Positions 11,328-21,489 of a stretch of DNA of 64,000 nt are shown in pieces; position 1 is the stretch's first letter; each line of letters opens with the position of its first letter. This DNA comes from Hordeum vulgare subsp. vulgare. Taxonomy: Eukaryota; Streptophyta; Magnoliopsida; Poales; Poaceae. The notes under the pieces were generated by a model. The model saw nothing but the letters and a program-made list of their open reading frames with translations. It had not been told where the DNA came from and searched no databases. The DNA lies in NCBI RefSeq assembly GCF_904849725.1, contig NC_058524.1:508074263-508138262 (forward strand), in the 5' to 3' direction. The position numbers and the translations under genes are program-made.

Positions 11328-12984
11328 TGATACGTCACAAACGTATCTATAATTTCTGTTTGTTCCATGCTATTTTGGGTGACATTGTTATATGTTTTGC
11401 TACACTTTCATACCTTTTTACACATATTTGGACTAACCTACTAACTCAGTGCACCCAGTGCCAGTTTCTGTCTGCTGATGTCTTTTTTGCAGGGACTTTT
11501 ACCCCAATTTACAAAGCCCCAAAAATCCCGAGAAAAATATATAAAACTTAGCATGACGGAAGCTTCACGAGGGCCCAAGGTGGGCCAGAGGGGAGCCACG
11601 CCCTGCCCAGGCGGCCTCCCTGCACAGGCCCCCTCCTGGCCGTGCCACCAGGCCGCCTGGGTGGGTCCCACCCCCTCTGGTGCCCTTTTTCGGCCTATAT
11701 TTACCTCTCCGATAGAAAACCCTCACATCAGATCTAGAATCACAAATTTCTCCATCGTTCCGCCGTCGTAGCGCTTCTGAGATCGGGAGCGCCATGAGAC
11801 CTCTTCCCAGCACCCTGTCGGAGGGAGGATTGGCCTCCGGGAGCTTCTCCACCATCATGGACGCTTCTCGGACGTGCCGTGAGTAGTCCTCCTTGGACCA
11901 TGAGTCCATGACCAGTAGCTATGTGATGTCTTATCTCCAATCTTGTGCTTCAATGATTAGCCCTTGTGAGCTGCCATACATGATCAAGGCATCTATGTGA
12001 TTTTCCTATTGTTGCTATGCTTGGTTTGCTGGGATCCGATAGATTATGAGATTATGTTCAGATTGTGATGAGTTATATATTTGCTTCTCCTTTTATATTA
12101 TGTTCTTGAGTAATTCATGCATGTTCTCCGTTGCCTTTTATTGCTTTGGCCAAGTAGTAGATTGTAACTCCAAGAGGGAGTGTTATGCATGATTGTGGGT
12201 TCATGCCCCCTAATGTATAGCTTGAGTGACAGAAACATGAGACTAGGGGATGTGTTGTTGCCACCAGGGAGAAAACAATGGTGCTTGTGACCACGGTTGC
12301 AAAGATTGTTTACCTTACGCAAAGTTCGTTAATGCAGTTGTCCGTTGCTTTGAGTTTACACTTTGGGTGGGGCTCACAACTTAATACCAGCGAGATGTTC
12401 TGGATAGATATCTCAAGGTGGATGATTAGAGAGTAGATGCTGATGGATAAACGGTCTACTTGTCTTGACGTACTGCCCGTTACTTTTGAGTCTCTAACTT
12501 TCTTGTAGCATGATTAACATTGCGGTGCGTTTATAATTCTGTCAATTGCACAGCTGTAATTTGTTTACCCAGCATAGTTGTTTATCGTCTTTTGGGAGAG
12601 ATATGTTACTAGTGAACATCATGTGACTCTGGTCCATATTTCCACCATTGTTTACACCTCCATCATTTACTGCTTTTATTTACTTTTCCGTTGTAATCAT
12701 TATCACTATTCCCACTTGTGTGTTGATCCTTTGCAAACTACAAGGCCGGAGAGATTGAAAACCTCTCTGAACTTGTTGGGAGCAAAATTATTTGTTGTCT
12801 TTGCAGGTCCACGTCTTCTGCTAGCGACAGAGAAGCGGACACCTACTTGTTGATCCTCGGAGTCCTCGTGGTTCAATAAACCTTACAGTCCCCGTGTAAG
12901 GGAAATCTGATGCTGACTACATCTCCACCTTCCACTTGGGGTGACCAACGAGGGGCGAGAAGTATATCCATCAACTCGTCATCA
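11328..12984 (+). repeat. 3' LTR of the Athila-like element
   Basis: About 1.66 kb, starting TGATACGTCACAAACG. It contains a GC-rich block (11580-11690) and CTATATTTACC near 11695 as a possible promoter element. It ends ...CAACTCGTCATCA. A shorter end at 12973 (CATCA) is possible, but it gives no matching target duplication. Confidence 0.7.
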
Positions 12985-14369
12985 GCTGCCGGTCGAGCCG
13001 CCAGCCGGTCGCTTGTCTCGGCGGCGTTCCTCTGCCGTGTGGCGGCGGGCCGGCTCGGTAATCGTCAGCCGGCTCCTAGTTGGTGCATCCCCGCCCCTCG
13101 TGTGGCGACGGCCCGGGGGAGCCACCATGGAGGGTGGAGCCTCGTCCAGCACCACCAAGTCATTGTCGTTGTCGTTTGTCCAGTCCTTGAGCCCCTCGGG
13201 GCTATGGCGAGCCGACTACGCGTCATCAGTGGGGTCGCCAGCCGGCTCCTCCTCGTCGTCCTAGCCTTCGTGGCCCCCCGTGGCCGTCGGCGCTCCTGAG
13301 TGCTCGGGGACGACGAGTCCCCCGCTATCCGACTCATAGTCGGTGGTGCGGATTCCGAGCGGTCCGGGCGGAACACCTGCGACAGCGGGCCGTCTAGGGT
13401 GTTCTGCCGGGTGAAGAGCTGAGGATAAACAGGGCATCACTTTAGAAGTTGTATGCCAGAGAAGAAAATAGCAGCAGCCGGCCAACGAGCTCACCTTTGG
13501 TGCCGGATTGTTGCGGTCGTACGGCACCACACCGAACTGCTAGGTGCCTTCATTCAGCTGGAAGTTGGTGACGTTGTTCACCCGGGCGGCCACCTTGTGC
13601 ATTGGCAGCACCACCGTCGACAGCCGACACGGGTCTCTATGGCCGTCCGTGTCGCTGATCCGGTGCGCCCGCGCCTTCAAAGGCGCCACCTAGCATGCAA
13701 TGAAGGCGGCAATCACGTCTGTGCCCATCAAGCCAGCCGCGATGAAGCTATCCAGCCAGCTGATCATCGCCGGCAACTCCTCGAAGTTGGGCTCGATCTT
13801 CTAGTTCTGCTCAACGGTCGGCTGATCGGTGAAGGGCTGGAGGCCGACCCAGTCGTGCTTCTCGTCGAGGTTGCGGACGTAAAAAAACGTCCGCTGCCAC
13901 TTCTTGCAGGAGTCTTTGAAGGTTATCCTCGGGAACGGCGGACCGTTCCGTCGGTAAACCACCACGCCGCCACAGGAGTAGGGTGACTCGTCGTTCTTGT
14001 GCTTCTGGGCGCGGAAGTAGAAGAAGTACAGAAAGAAGGAGGAAAAGGGGCGAAAGCCCAAGTACCCCTCGCACAGCGCGATGTAGCAGGAGATGTACAC
14101 GATGACATTAACCCCCATATGATGCATCTGGAGGCCATAGAATGCAAGGAAGTTGCGGAAGAAGGCACTCACCGGTAGCCCAAAGCCGACGATGAAGTGC
14201 GACCCAAAGACCACGTGCTCTCCGTCGCGTGGCTACGGCGAGATCTCGCCCTCTAGTGCACGGGCCTCGACCAAATCTTCCGAGGAAGCCTCCGCGTCTG
14301 GCGGAGGTACTCGATGTGGTCCGGGGTGATGAGTGAGCCCTCCCACGATACGGAGGGCAGGTTCGACAT
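12985..14369 (-). pseudogene. Antisense gene of the Tat element, N-terminal exons (PF04195-like)
   Basis: An ATG at 14369 (minus) starts MSNLPSVSWEGSLITPDHIE. After a frame change it continues in the hallmark region HFIVGFGLPVSAFFRNFLAF, YGLQMHHMGVNVIVYISCYI and ALCEGYLGFRPFSSFF. This matches the plant family annotated as 'putative gypsy type transposon' (Pfam PF04195), by recognition. The first exon appears to end at 13492 with donor GTGAGCTCG. The next starts after TTATCCTCAG near 13423 and reads LFTRQNTLDGPLSQVFRPDR. Internal stops (for example near 14232 and 13801) show it is dead. The gene continues in 9545-7182 beyond the inserted Athila-like element. Confidence 0.75.
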
Positions 14370-14998
14370 CTCCGACGGCGCCTGCGACGGGCCTATAGAG
14401 CGGAGGAGGATGAGCGCTGCGGGCACGTGGAGGGAGGTTGGAGACGGATAAATGCTTTGGGCGCGAGGAGGAAGGAGGAGAACTCGAGGGAGACGGGGGA
14501 GCGGGTGAGGCAATGGCCACAAATGCCTCCCCCTCACCCCCTTTTAAAGCCCGAGGAAGACCAGGGGCGAGTGGATCGACTGCGCCACGATCTCCTCCAC
14601 TCCCCCCACAATCCACGCGCAATAACCGTGCACACGGTCCCAACGGACGGAAACGACCGCAATAAATCCGCGCGTGGGCCGAGGCACGTCTGGCTGGGCC
14701 TGGGAAGTTGTCCCATCGCGCGGGTAGTGGCAGGCCCGCCGCTCGCCTCAGGCCGCCACATGGCCCGACTAGCCAGCGCAGAAGCCAAGGCATCGGGGTC
14801 AGCCATAGCCCGGCCACGGCCCAGTCGGCTGCGGCTCCGGCCGGCAACCTCGCGGGAAAACATCACCCGGGCCAAACGAAGGCCCAAGACCGCCTGCGCG
14901 GCGCGCCGACTAGTTGAGAAGTTCCTTCATGTCAGGGGGGTGAAACCGCTAGCCCCCCTCGCATGAAACCTTCGGACCCCAACGGTTTCGGGGGCTAC
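14370..14998. other. Upstream region of the antisense gene and 3' end of the Tat internal domain
   Basis: GC-rich; none of the ORFs on either strand has a recognisable domain. It should hold the antisense gene's promoter, but no certain TATA box is seen. The end, GTTTCGGGGGCTACT (14985-14999), is the polypurine tract before the 3' LTR. Confidence 0.5.
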
Positions 14999-15978
14999 TA
15001 ATGGGGATACTACCCCAGGGTGTACCAAACACGGAGATTATCCTTCTCCAAGACGATTAGGGGGGGCGCCTGGCCCCCCAAGCCGGCTGGCTATAGCCGG
15101 CCCTCCTGCACGGCCGGCTGGCCCCCAGGCCTGCTGGCTATAGCGGGCCCTCCTGCACGGTCGGCTGGCCCCCAGGCCTGCTGGCTATAGCCGACCCTCC
15201 TGCATGGCCGGCTGGCGGTAGCCGGCTCCATCGAGCCATGTGCACGTCCGGCTGGTGGTAGCCGGCCCTTCCCTCTAGCGCCTCTTTAACGGTCGGATGT
15301 GGTACGGCCGGTCGGCTGGCCGGTCGCGAGCCGGACGGACTGCCCCATCCCATCAGGTCATATAGAAGTACATAGACAAGACAATTCCTGACCCCCGGCA
15401 TGGCCACAGTGCCCCCTGACGCAGGCTAGGGCCGTAGCAGGATGATGGTGCGGTCAGCATGGCTACAGGGAGCCTAGACGACACCGACGCCGCCTAGACG
15501 GTGCGGCCCTGTAGCCCTCGTTCCCCCCGCGCACGTGCCCTGGCAGCCCGGCGCATAAACCGCTGGCTGCCCAGGCTGGCGGGACCCATGACAAGATTCA
15601 GCAGCCGGTGTGCCCCCCCCCCCCCCGACCGGCCAGAGGCTGGCAGCTGGGTCCGACCGGCGATCTTATCCCCAATACTGTATAGCATGGGCTGCACTAT
15701 AAAGCCCCCCTCCATCCCCCGAGAGAGGGGCTGGCTCCCGTCACATTGACACACACATACACCATTCCGATACAGCTCTAGGAGCACCATTGTACTGTGA
15801 CCTCATATAGTCACTCAGGTAGGATTAGGGGTATTACCTCACCGGAGGGCCCTGAACCTGGATACACCGACGTCATGTGTCTTACGCCCAAACCCGTTCC
15901 CAGACGATGTCGGCGCCCATCGGCCCCAATCCATGAGTTAAGCCACCCTATGGCATATGTCCCGTAAATACCACGACA
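14999..15978 (+). repeat. 3' LTR of the Tat gypsy element
   Basis: It starts directly after the purine tract as TAATGGGGATACTACCCC (family start TG, here TA) and ends TACCACGACA. It carries a 47-bp tandem repeat (15080-15220) and a possible TATA element (CTATAAAGCC at 15699). It is GC-rich, typical of this lineage. The next bases belong to a Copia LTR stub. Confidence 0.75.
15080..15220. repeat. 47-bp tandem repeat in the Tat LTR, three units
   Basis: CTGGCTATAG recurs at 15087, 15134 and 15181. Units contain GGCCCTCCTGCACGG and the near-palindrome GCCGGCTGGCTATAGCCGGC (unit 1). Later units are slightly degenerate. Confidence 0.85.
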
Positions 15979-16006
15979 ATTTTGAAATTACTACATTCCC
16001 CAACAG

Positions 16007-16866
16007 TGGCATCCGAGCCAGGTTCTATGCGTAGATTCTATGCATGAGTAGAACACAAAAGTTGTGGGCAATTATTTTGTCAATTGCTTGTCGTTACTAG
16101 TCTTATCTTGATTTGGCGGCATCGTGGGATGAAGCGGCCCGGACCAACTTTACACGTACTCTTATGTGAGACTAGTTCCACCAACCGACATGCACTTGTT
16201 GCATACGGTGGCTAGCGGGTGTTTGTCTCTCCCACTTTAGTCGAATCGGATTCGATGAAGAGGGTCCTTATGAAGGGTAAATAGCTTTGGCATATCAACG
16301 TTGTGGCTGTCACGTAGGTAAGAAGCATTCTTGCTAGAAACCCAAATCAGCCACGTAAAACTTGCAACAACAATTAGAGGACGTCTAACTTGTTTTTGCA
16401 GGGTATGCTATGTGATGTGATATGGCCAAAAGGATGTGATGTTACATATGTGATGTATGAGATTGATCGTGTTCTTGTAATAGGATTCATGACTTGCATG
16501 TCGATGAGTATGACAACCGGCAGAAGCCATAGGAGTTGTCTTAATTTATTGTATGATATGCAACGCCATGTGATTACTTTACTTTATTGCTAACTGTTAG
16601 CTATAGTAGTATAAGTAATAGTTGGCGAGACAACTTTGCAAAGACACAATGATGGAGATCATGGTGTGATGCCAGTGACAATGATGATCATGGTGCCTCG
16701 AAGATGGAGATCAGAGAAGCAAGATGATATTGTACATATCATGTCACTATATGATTGCATGTGATGTTTATCATGTTTTTCATCTTATTCCTTATAACGA
16801 TGGTAGCAAAGGTAAGATGATCCCTAATTAAAATTTCGAGATAAGTATTCCCCCAATTGTGCAGCA
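16007..16866 (+). other. Primer binding site and leader of the outer Copia; gag deleted
   Basis: TGGCATCCGAGCCAGGTT (16007-16024) is the primer site for initiator-Met tRNA. The leader is similar to the one in the second Angela copy (33651-34500). At 16860 it jumps from GTGCAGC directly to the end of gag (ATTGATGGTGAATAAGACC). The related copy has about 1 kb between the equivalent points (about 34503 to 35510), so the main gag segment is deleted here. Confidence 0.75.
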
Positions 16867-19800
16867 TTGATGGTGAATAAGACCACCAGTTTCAAGAAAG
16901 GCAAGGGTAAAAGGAACTTCAAGAAAGACGGCAAAGCAGTTGTCGCGCCCGGTAAACCAGTTGTCGGGAAGAAGCCAAAGAAAGGACCCATGCCTAAGAC
17001 TGAGTGCTATTACTGCAAGGGAACCGGACACTGGAAGCGGAACTGCCCCAAATACTTAGCGGATAAGAAGGCCGGCAACGTCAAAGGTATATATGATATA
17101 CATGTTATTGATGTGTACCTTACCAGCGCTCGTAGTAGCTCCTGGGTATTTGATACCGGTGTTCTTGCTCAAATTTGCAACTCAAAATAGGAACTGTGGA
17201 ACAAGCGCTGGCTGGCAAAGGACGAGGTCACGATGCGCGTCAGGAATGGTTCCAAGGTCGATGTGATCACCGTCGGCACGCTACCTCTACATCAACCTTC
17301 GGGATTAGTTTTAAACCTTAATAATTTTTATTTAGTACCAGCTTTGAGCATGAACATTGTATCGGGATCTCGCTTGATGCAAGATGGCTACTCATTTAAA
17401 TATGAGAATAATGGTTGTTTTATTTATATGAGTGGTATGTTTTATGGTCATGCCCCGCTGGTCAATGGTTTATTCTTGATGAATCTCGAACGTGGTGTTA
17501 CACATATTCATAGTGTGAGTACCAAAAGATTTAAGGTTGATAATGATAGTCCCACATACTTGTGGCACTGCCGCCTTGGTCATATCGGCGTCAAGCACCT
17601 GAAGAAACTCCATACAGATGGACTTTTGGAGTCTCTTGATTTTGAATCATTTGACACATGTGAACCGTGCCTCATGGGCAAGATGACCAAGACTCCATTC
17701 TCCGGAACAATGGAGCGAGTAACCAACTTGTTGGAAATAATACATACCAATGTATGCGGTCCAATGGGCGTTGAGGCTTGCGGTGGCTATCATTATGTTC
17801 TCACCCTCACTGATGACTTAAGCATATATGGGTATGTCTATTTAATGAAACACAAGTCTGAAACCTTTGAAAGGTTCAAGGAATTTCAGTGTGAGGTAGA
17901 GAACCAACATGACAAGAAAATAAAGTTCCTACGATCTGATCATGGAGGAGAATATTTGAGTCACGAGTTTGGCACGCACCTAAGGAAATGTGGAATTGTT
18001 TCACAACTAACGCCGCCTCGCACACCGCAGTGTAACTGTGTGTCTGAACGTCGTAATCGAACTTTATTGGATATGGTGCGATCTATGATGTCTCTTAGTG
18101 ACTTGCCGCTATCATTTTTGGGATATGCATTGGAAACTACCGCATTCACTTTAAATAGGGCACCGTCTAAATCCGTTGAGACGACATCGTATGAATTATG
18201 GTTTGGCAAGAAACCTAAGCTGTCATTTCTGAAAGTTTGGGATTGTGATGCTTATGTGAAGAAACTTCGATCAGAGAAGCTCGAACCCAAAGCAGAAAAA
18301 TGTGTCTTCATAGGATACCCTAAGGAAACTATTGGTTATACCTTCTATCTTAGGTCCGAAGGCAAAATCTTTGTTGCCAAGAACGGACCCTTTCTAGAGA
18401 AAGAATTTCTCTCGAAAGAAGTAAGTGGGAGGAAAGTAGAACTTGATGAGGTAATTGTACCTCCTCTCAAACCGGAGAGTAGCGCAACGCAGGAAAATGT
18501 TTCTATGGTGCATGCACCGGCTAGAGAGGAAGTTAATGATGATGATCATGAATCTTCGGATCAAGTTGCTACTGAACCTCGAAGGTCCACAAGGACACGT
18601 TCCGCACCAGAGTGGTATGGCAATCCTGTCATAGAAATCATGTTGTTGGACAACAGTGAACCTTCAAACTATGAAGAAGCGATGGCGGGCCCGGATTCCA
18701 ACAAATGGCTTGAAGCCATGAAATCTGAGATAGGATCCATGTATGCTAACAAAGTATGAACTTTGGTGGACTTGCCCGATGATTGGCGAGCCATAGAAAA
18801 TAAATCGATCTTTAAGACGAAGACTGACGCGGATGGTAATGTGACCATCTATAAGGCTCGACTTGTCGCTAAGGGTTATCGACAAGTTCAAGGGATTGAC
18901 TACGATGAGACCTTCTCACCCGTAGCGATGCTGAAGACGGTCCGAATGATGTTAGCAGTTGCCGCATTTTATGATTATTAAATCTGGCAAATGGACGTCA
19001 AAACAGAATTCCTGAATGGCTTACTTAAAGAAGAATTGTATATGATTCAGCCGGATGGTTTTGTCGATCCTAATAATTCTAACAAGGTATGCAAGCTCCA
19101 GCACTGCGTCTTTGGGCTGGTGCAAGAATCTCGGAGTTAGAACATCCACTTTGATGAGGTGATCAAAGCATTTAGGTTTGTACAGACTTATGGAGAAGCA
19201 TGTATTTACAAGAAAGTGAGTGGGAGCTCTCTAGCATTTCTCATATTATATGTGGATGACATATTGTTGACGGGAAATGATATAGAACTTTTGGAAAGCA
19301 TAAAGGCCTATTTGAATAAGAGTTTTTCAATGAAGGACCTTGGAGAAGCTGCTTACATATTAGGCATCAAGATCAATAGAGATAGATCAAGACGCCTCAT
19401 AGGTCTTTCACAAAGCACATACCTTGACAAGATATTGAAGAAGTTCAATATGGATAAGGCTAAGAAGGGGTCCTTGCATGTATTACAAGGTGTGAGGTTG
19501 AGTATGACTCAACGCCCGACCACGAAAGAAGATAGAGAAAAGATGAGTATCGTCCCCTATGCTTCAGCCATAGGCTCTATTATGCATGCCATGTTTTGTA
19601 CCAGACCTGATGTGAACCTTGCCATAAGTTTGATAGGGAGGTACCAAAGTGATCCAGGAGTGGATCACTGGACAACGGTCAAGAACATCCTTAAGTACCT
19701 GAAAAGGACTCAAGATATGTTTCTCGTTTATGGAGGTGCCGAAGAGCTTGTCGTAAAGGGTTACGTCGATGCTAGCTTCTACACAGATCCGGATGACTCC

Positions 19801-20214
19801 AAGTCACAAACCGGATACATGTATATTTTGAATAATGGGGTAGTTAGCTGGTGCAGTTGCAAGCAAAGCGTCGTGGTGACATCTACATGTGAAGCGGAGT
19901 ACATAGCTGCTTAGGAAGCAGCACAAGGAGTCTGGATGAAGGAGTTCATCACCGACCTAGGAGTGATTCCCAGTGCGTCGGGCCCGATGACTCTCTTTTG
20001 TCACAACACTGGTGATATTGCTATTGCCAAGGAGCCCATGTTTCACAAGAATACCAAGCACATCAAGCGCCGCTTCAACTCCATTTGTGGATACATCCAG
20101 GATGGAGATGTAGATATTTGTAAAGTACATACGGATCTGAATGTCGCAGATCCGTTGACTAAACCTCTTGCACGAGCGAAACATGGTCAGCACGAGAACT
20201 CTATCGGTGTTTGA
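16867..20214 (+). pseudogene. Copia Gag tail and Pol (protease, integrase, RT, RNase H) with five premature stops
   Basis: One reading frame runs throughout. Domains in order: Gag zinc knuckle CYYCKGTGHWKRNC; protease start WVFDTG; GAG-pre-integrase with LWHCRLGHIGVKHL and CEPCLMGKM; integrase core with DHGGEYLS and later KCVFIGYP; RT with YKARLVAKGYRQVQGIDYDE and the catalytic YVDD near 19245; and RNase H with KGYVDASFYTDPDDSKSQTG and CEAEYIAA. Premature stops are at 17188 (TAG), 18757 (TGA), 18979 (TAA), 19138 (TAG) and 19912 (TAG); the natural stop is at 20212. No frameshift is needed, so decay is mainly by substitution. Order INT-RT-RNase H identifies Copia. Confidence 0.9.
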
Positions 20215-20261
20215 TTCATCACAATGTAACTAGATTATTGACTCTAGTGCAACTGGGAGAC

Positions 20262-21489
20262 TGTTGGAAATATGCCCTAGAGGCAATAATAAAGTGGTTA
20301 ATATTATATTTCCTAGTTCACAATTATTGTCTATTATTCATGCTATAATTGTATTAACCGGAAACCGTAATACATGTATGAATATATAGATCACAATGTG
20401 TCCCTAGTGAGCCTCTAGTTGGCCAGCTCGTTGATCAATAGATGATCATGGTTTCCTGATCATGGACATTGGATGTCATTGATAACGGGATCACATCATT
20501 GGGGAATGATGTGATGGACGAGACCCGATCCTAAGCATAGCACTAGATCGTATCGTTCGTCTGCTAAATCTTTTCTAATGTCAAGTATCATTTCCTTAGA
20601 CCATAAAATTGTGCAACCCTCGGATACCGTAGGAGTGCTTTGGGTGTATCAAACATCACAATGTAACTGGGTGATTATAAAGGTGCACTACACGTATCTC
20701 TGAAAGTGTATGTTGGCTTGGTACAAATCGAGACTGAGATTTGTCACTCCGTGTGACGGAGAGGTATCTCTAGGCCCACTCGGTAATCCATCATCATAAT
20801 GAGCTCAATGTGACTAAAGAGTTAGCCACGGGATGATGTGTTGCGGAACGAGTAAAGAGACTTGCCGGTAACGAGATTGAACAAGATATAGGGATGCCGA
20901 CGATCGAATCTCGGGCAAGTATCATACCGGTAGACAAAGGGAATTGCATACAGGATTGATTGAATCCCCGACATCATGGTTCATCCTATGAGATTGTCGT
21001 GGAACATGTGGGAACCAACATGGATATCCAGACCCCGTTATTGGTTATTGACCGGAGAGGTGTCTCAGTCATCTCTGCATGGTTCCCGAACCCGTAGGGT
21101 CTACACACTTAAGGTTCGATGACGTTAGGGTTATTATGGGAATAGCATACATGGTTAACGAAGGTTGTTCGGAGTCCCGGATGAGATCTCGGACGTCACG
21201 AGGAGTTCCGGAATGGTCCGGAGGTAAAGATTTATATATAGTAAGTGGAGTTTTGATCGCCAGAAGTGTTTCGGGATTCGTCGGTAATGTACCGAGACCA
21301 CCGGAAGGGTTCCAGGGGTCCACCGGGAAGGTCCACCAGCCCCAAAAGGCTACATGGGCCAATAGTGGAAGGGAACCAGCCCCTAGATGGGCTGGTGCGA
21401 CTCCCACCTCAGCCCAAGGCGCAAGAGAGGGCCAAGGGGGGGAAACCCCTAGGTGTGGGGGCTGCCTTGGGTGCCAAGCCCACCCTAGG
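20262..21489 (+). repeat. 3' LTR of the outer Copia, first segment
   Basis: It starts TGTTGGAAATATGCCCTAG after the purine tract AACTGGGAGAC. It is interrupted at 21489, where CTAGG (21485-21489) is the target duplication of the inserted Sirevirus-like element; the LTR resumes at 31662. Confidence 0.9.

Larger units (their letters stand above)
9546..12984 (+). mobile_element. Athila-like gypsy element with large internal deletion
   Basis: Two LTR copies begin TGATACGTC at 9546 and 11328. The left copy is cut at 9827, directly after CCCTGCCCAG, and is joined to the far 3' part of the internal region (9828-11327). Everything from most of the 5' LTR through gag and pol is therefore missing. The right LTR (11328-12984) is complete. 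I place its end at CGTCATCA because TGATGACG mirrors the TGATACG start, and because the flanks then give a near-match target duplication (GCTGT left, GCTGC right). The sequence before the right LTR (GAATTAAGCTTGGTGATG) resembles the purine tract of Triticeae Athila-type elements. No ORF of element type remains. Confidence 0.7.
4172..15978 (+). mobile_element. Truncated Tat-lineage Ty3/gypsy retrotransposon, split by a nested element
   Basis: The order from left to right is: RT/RNase H end, second RNase H, integrase, a non-coding gap, an antisense multi-exon gene, then the 3' LTR (14999-15978). This is the order known for Tat-lineage elements (Grande, RIRE2, Retand types), which have long 3' regions with extra ORFs. 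The 5' LTR, gag, protease and most of RT are missing; homology starts abruptly near 4172-4192. An Athila-like element (9546-12984) is inserted in the antisense gene. No 5' LTR is present, so no target duplication can be checked. Confidence 0.75.

Noticed and set aside
9546..12984. Intact LTR retrotransposon
   Set aside because: The left LTR is truncated and the gag-pol region is absent; only the right LTR is whole.
15080..15220. CRISPR-like array
   Set aside because: Head-to-tail units without unique spacers, inside a plant LTR; an ordinary tandem repeat.
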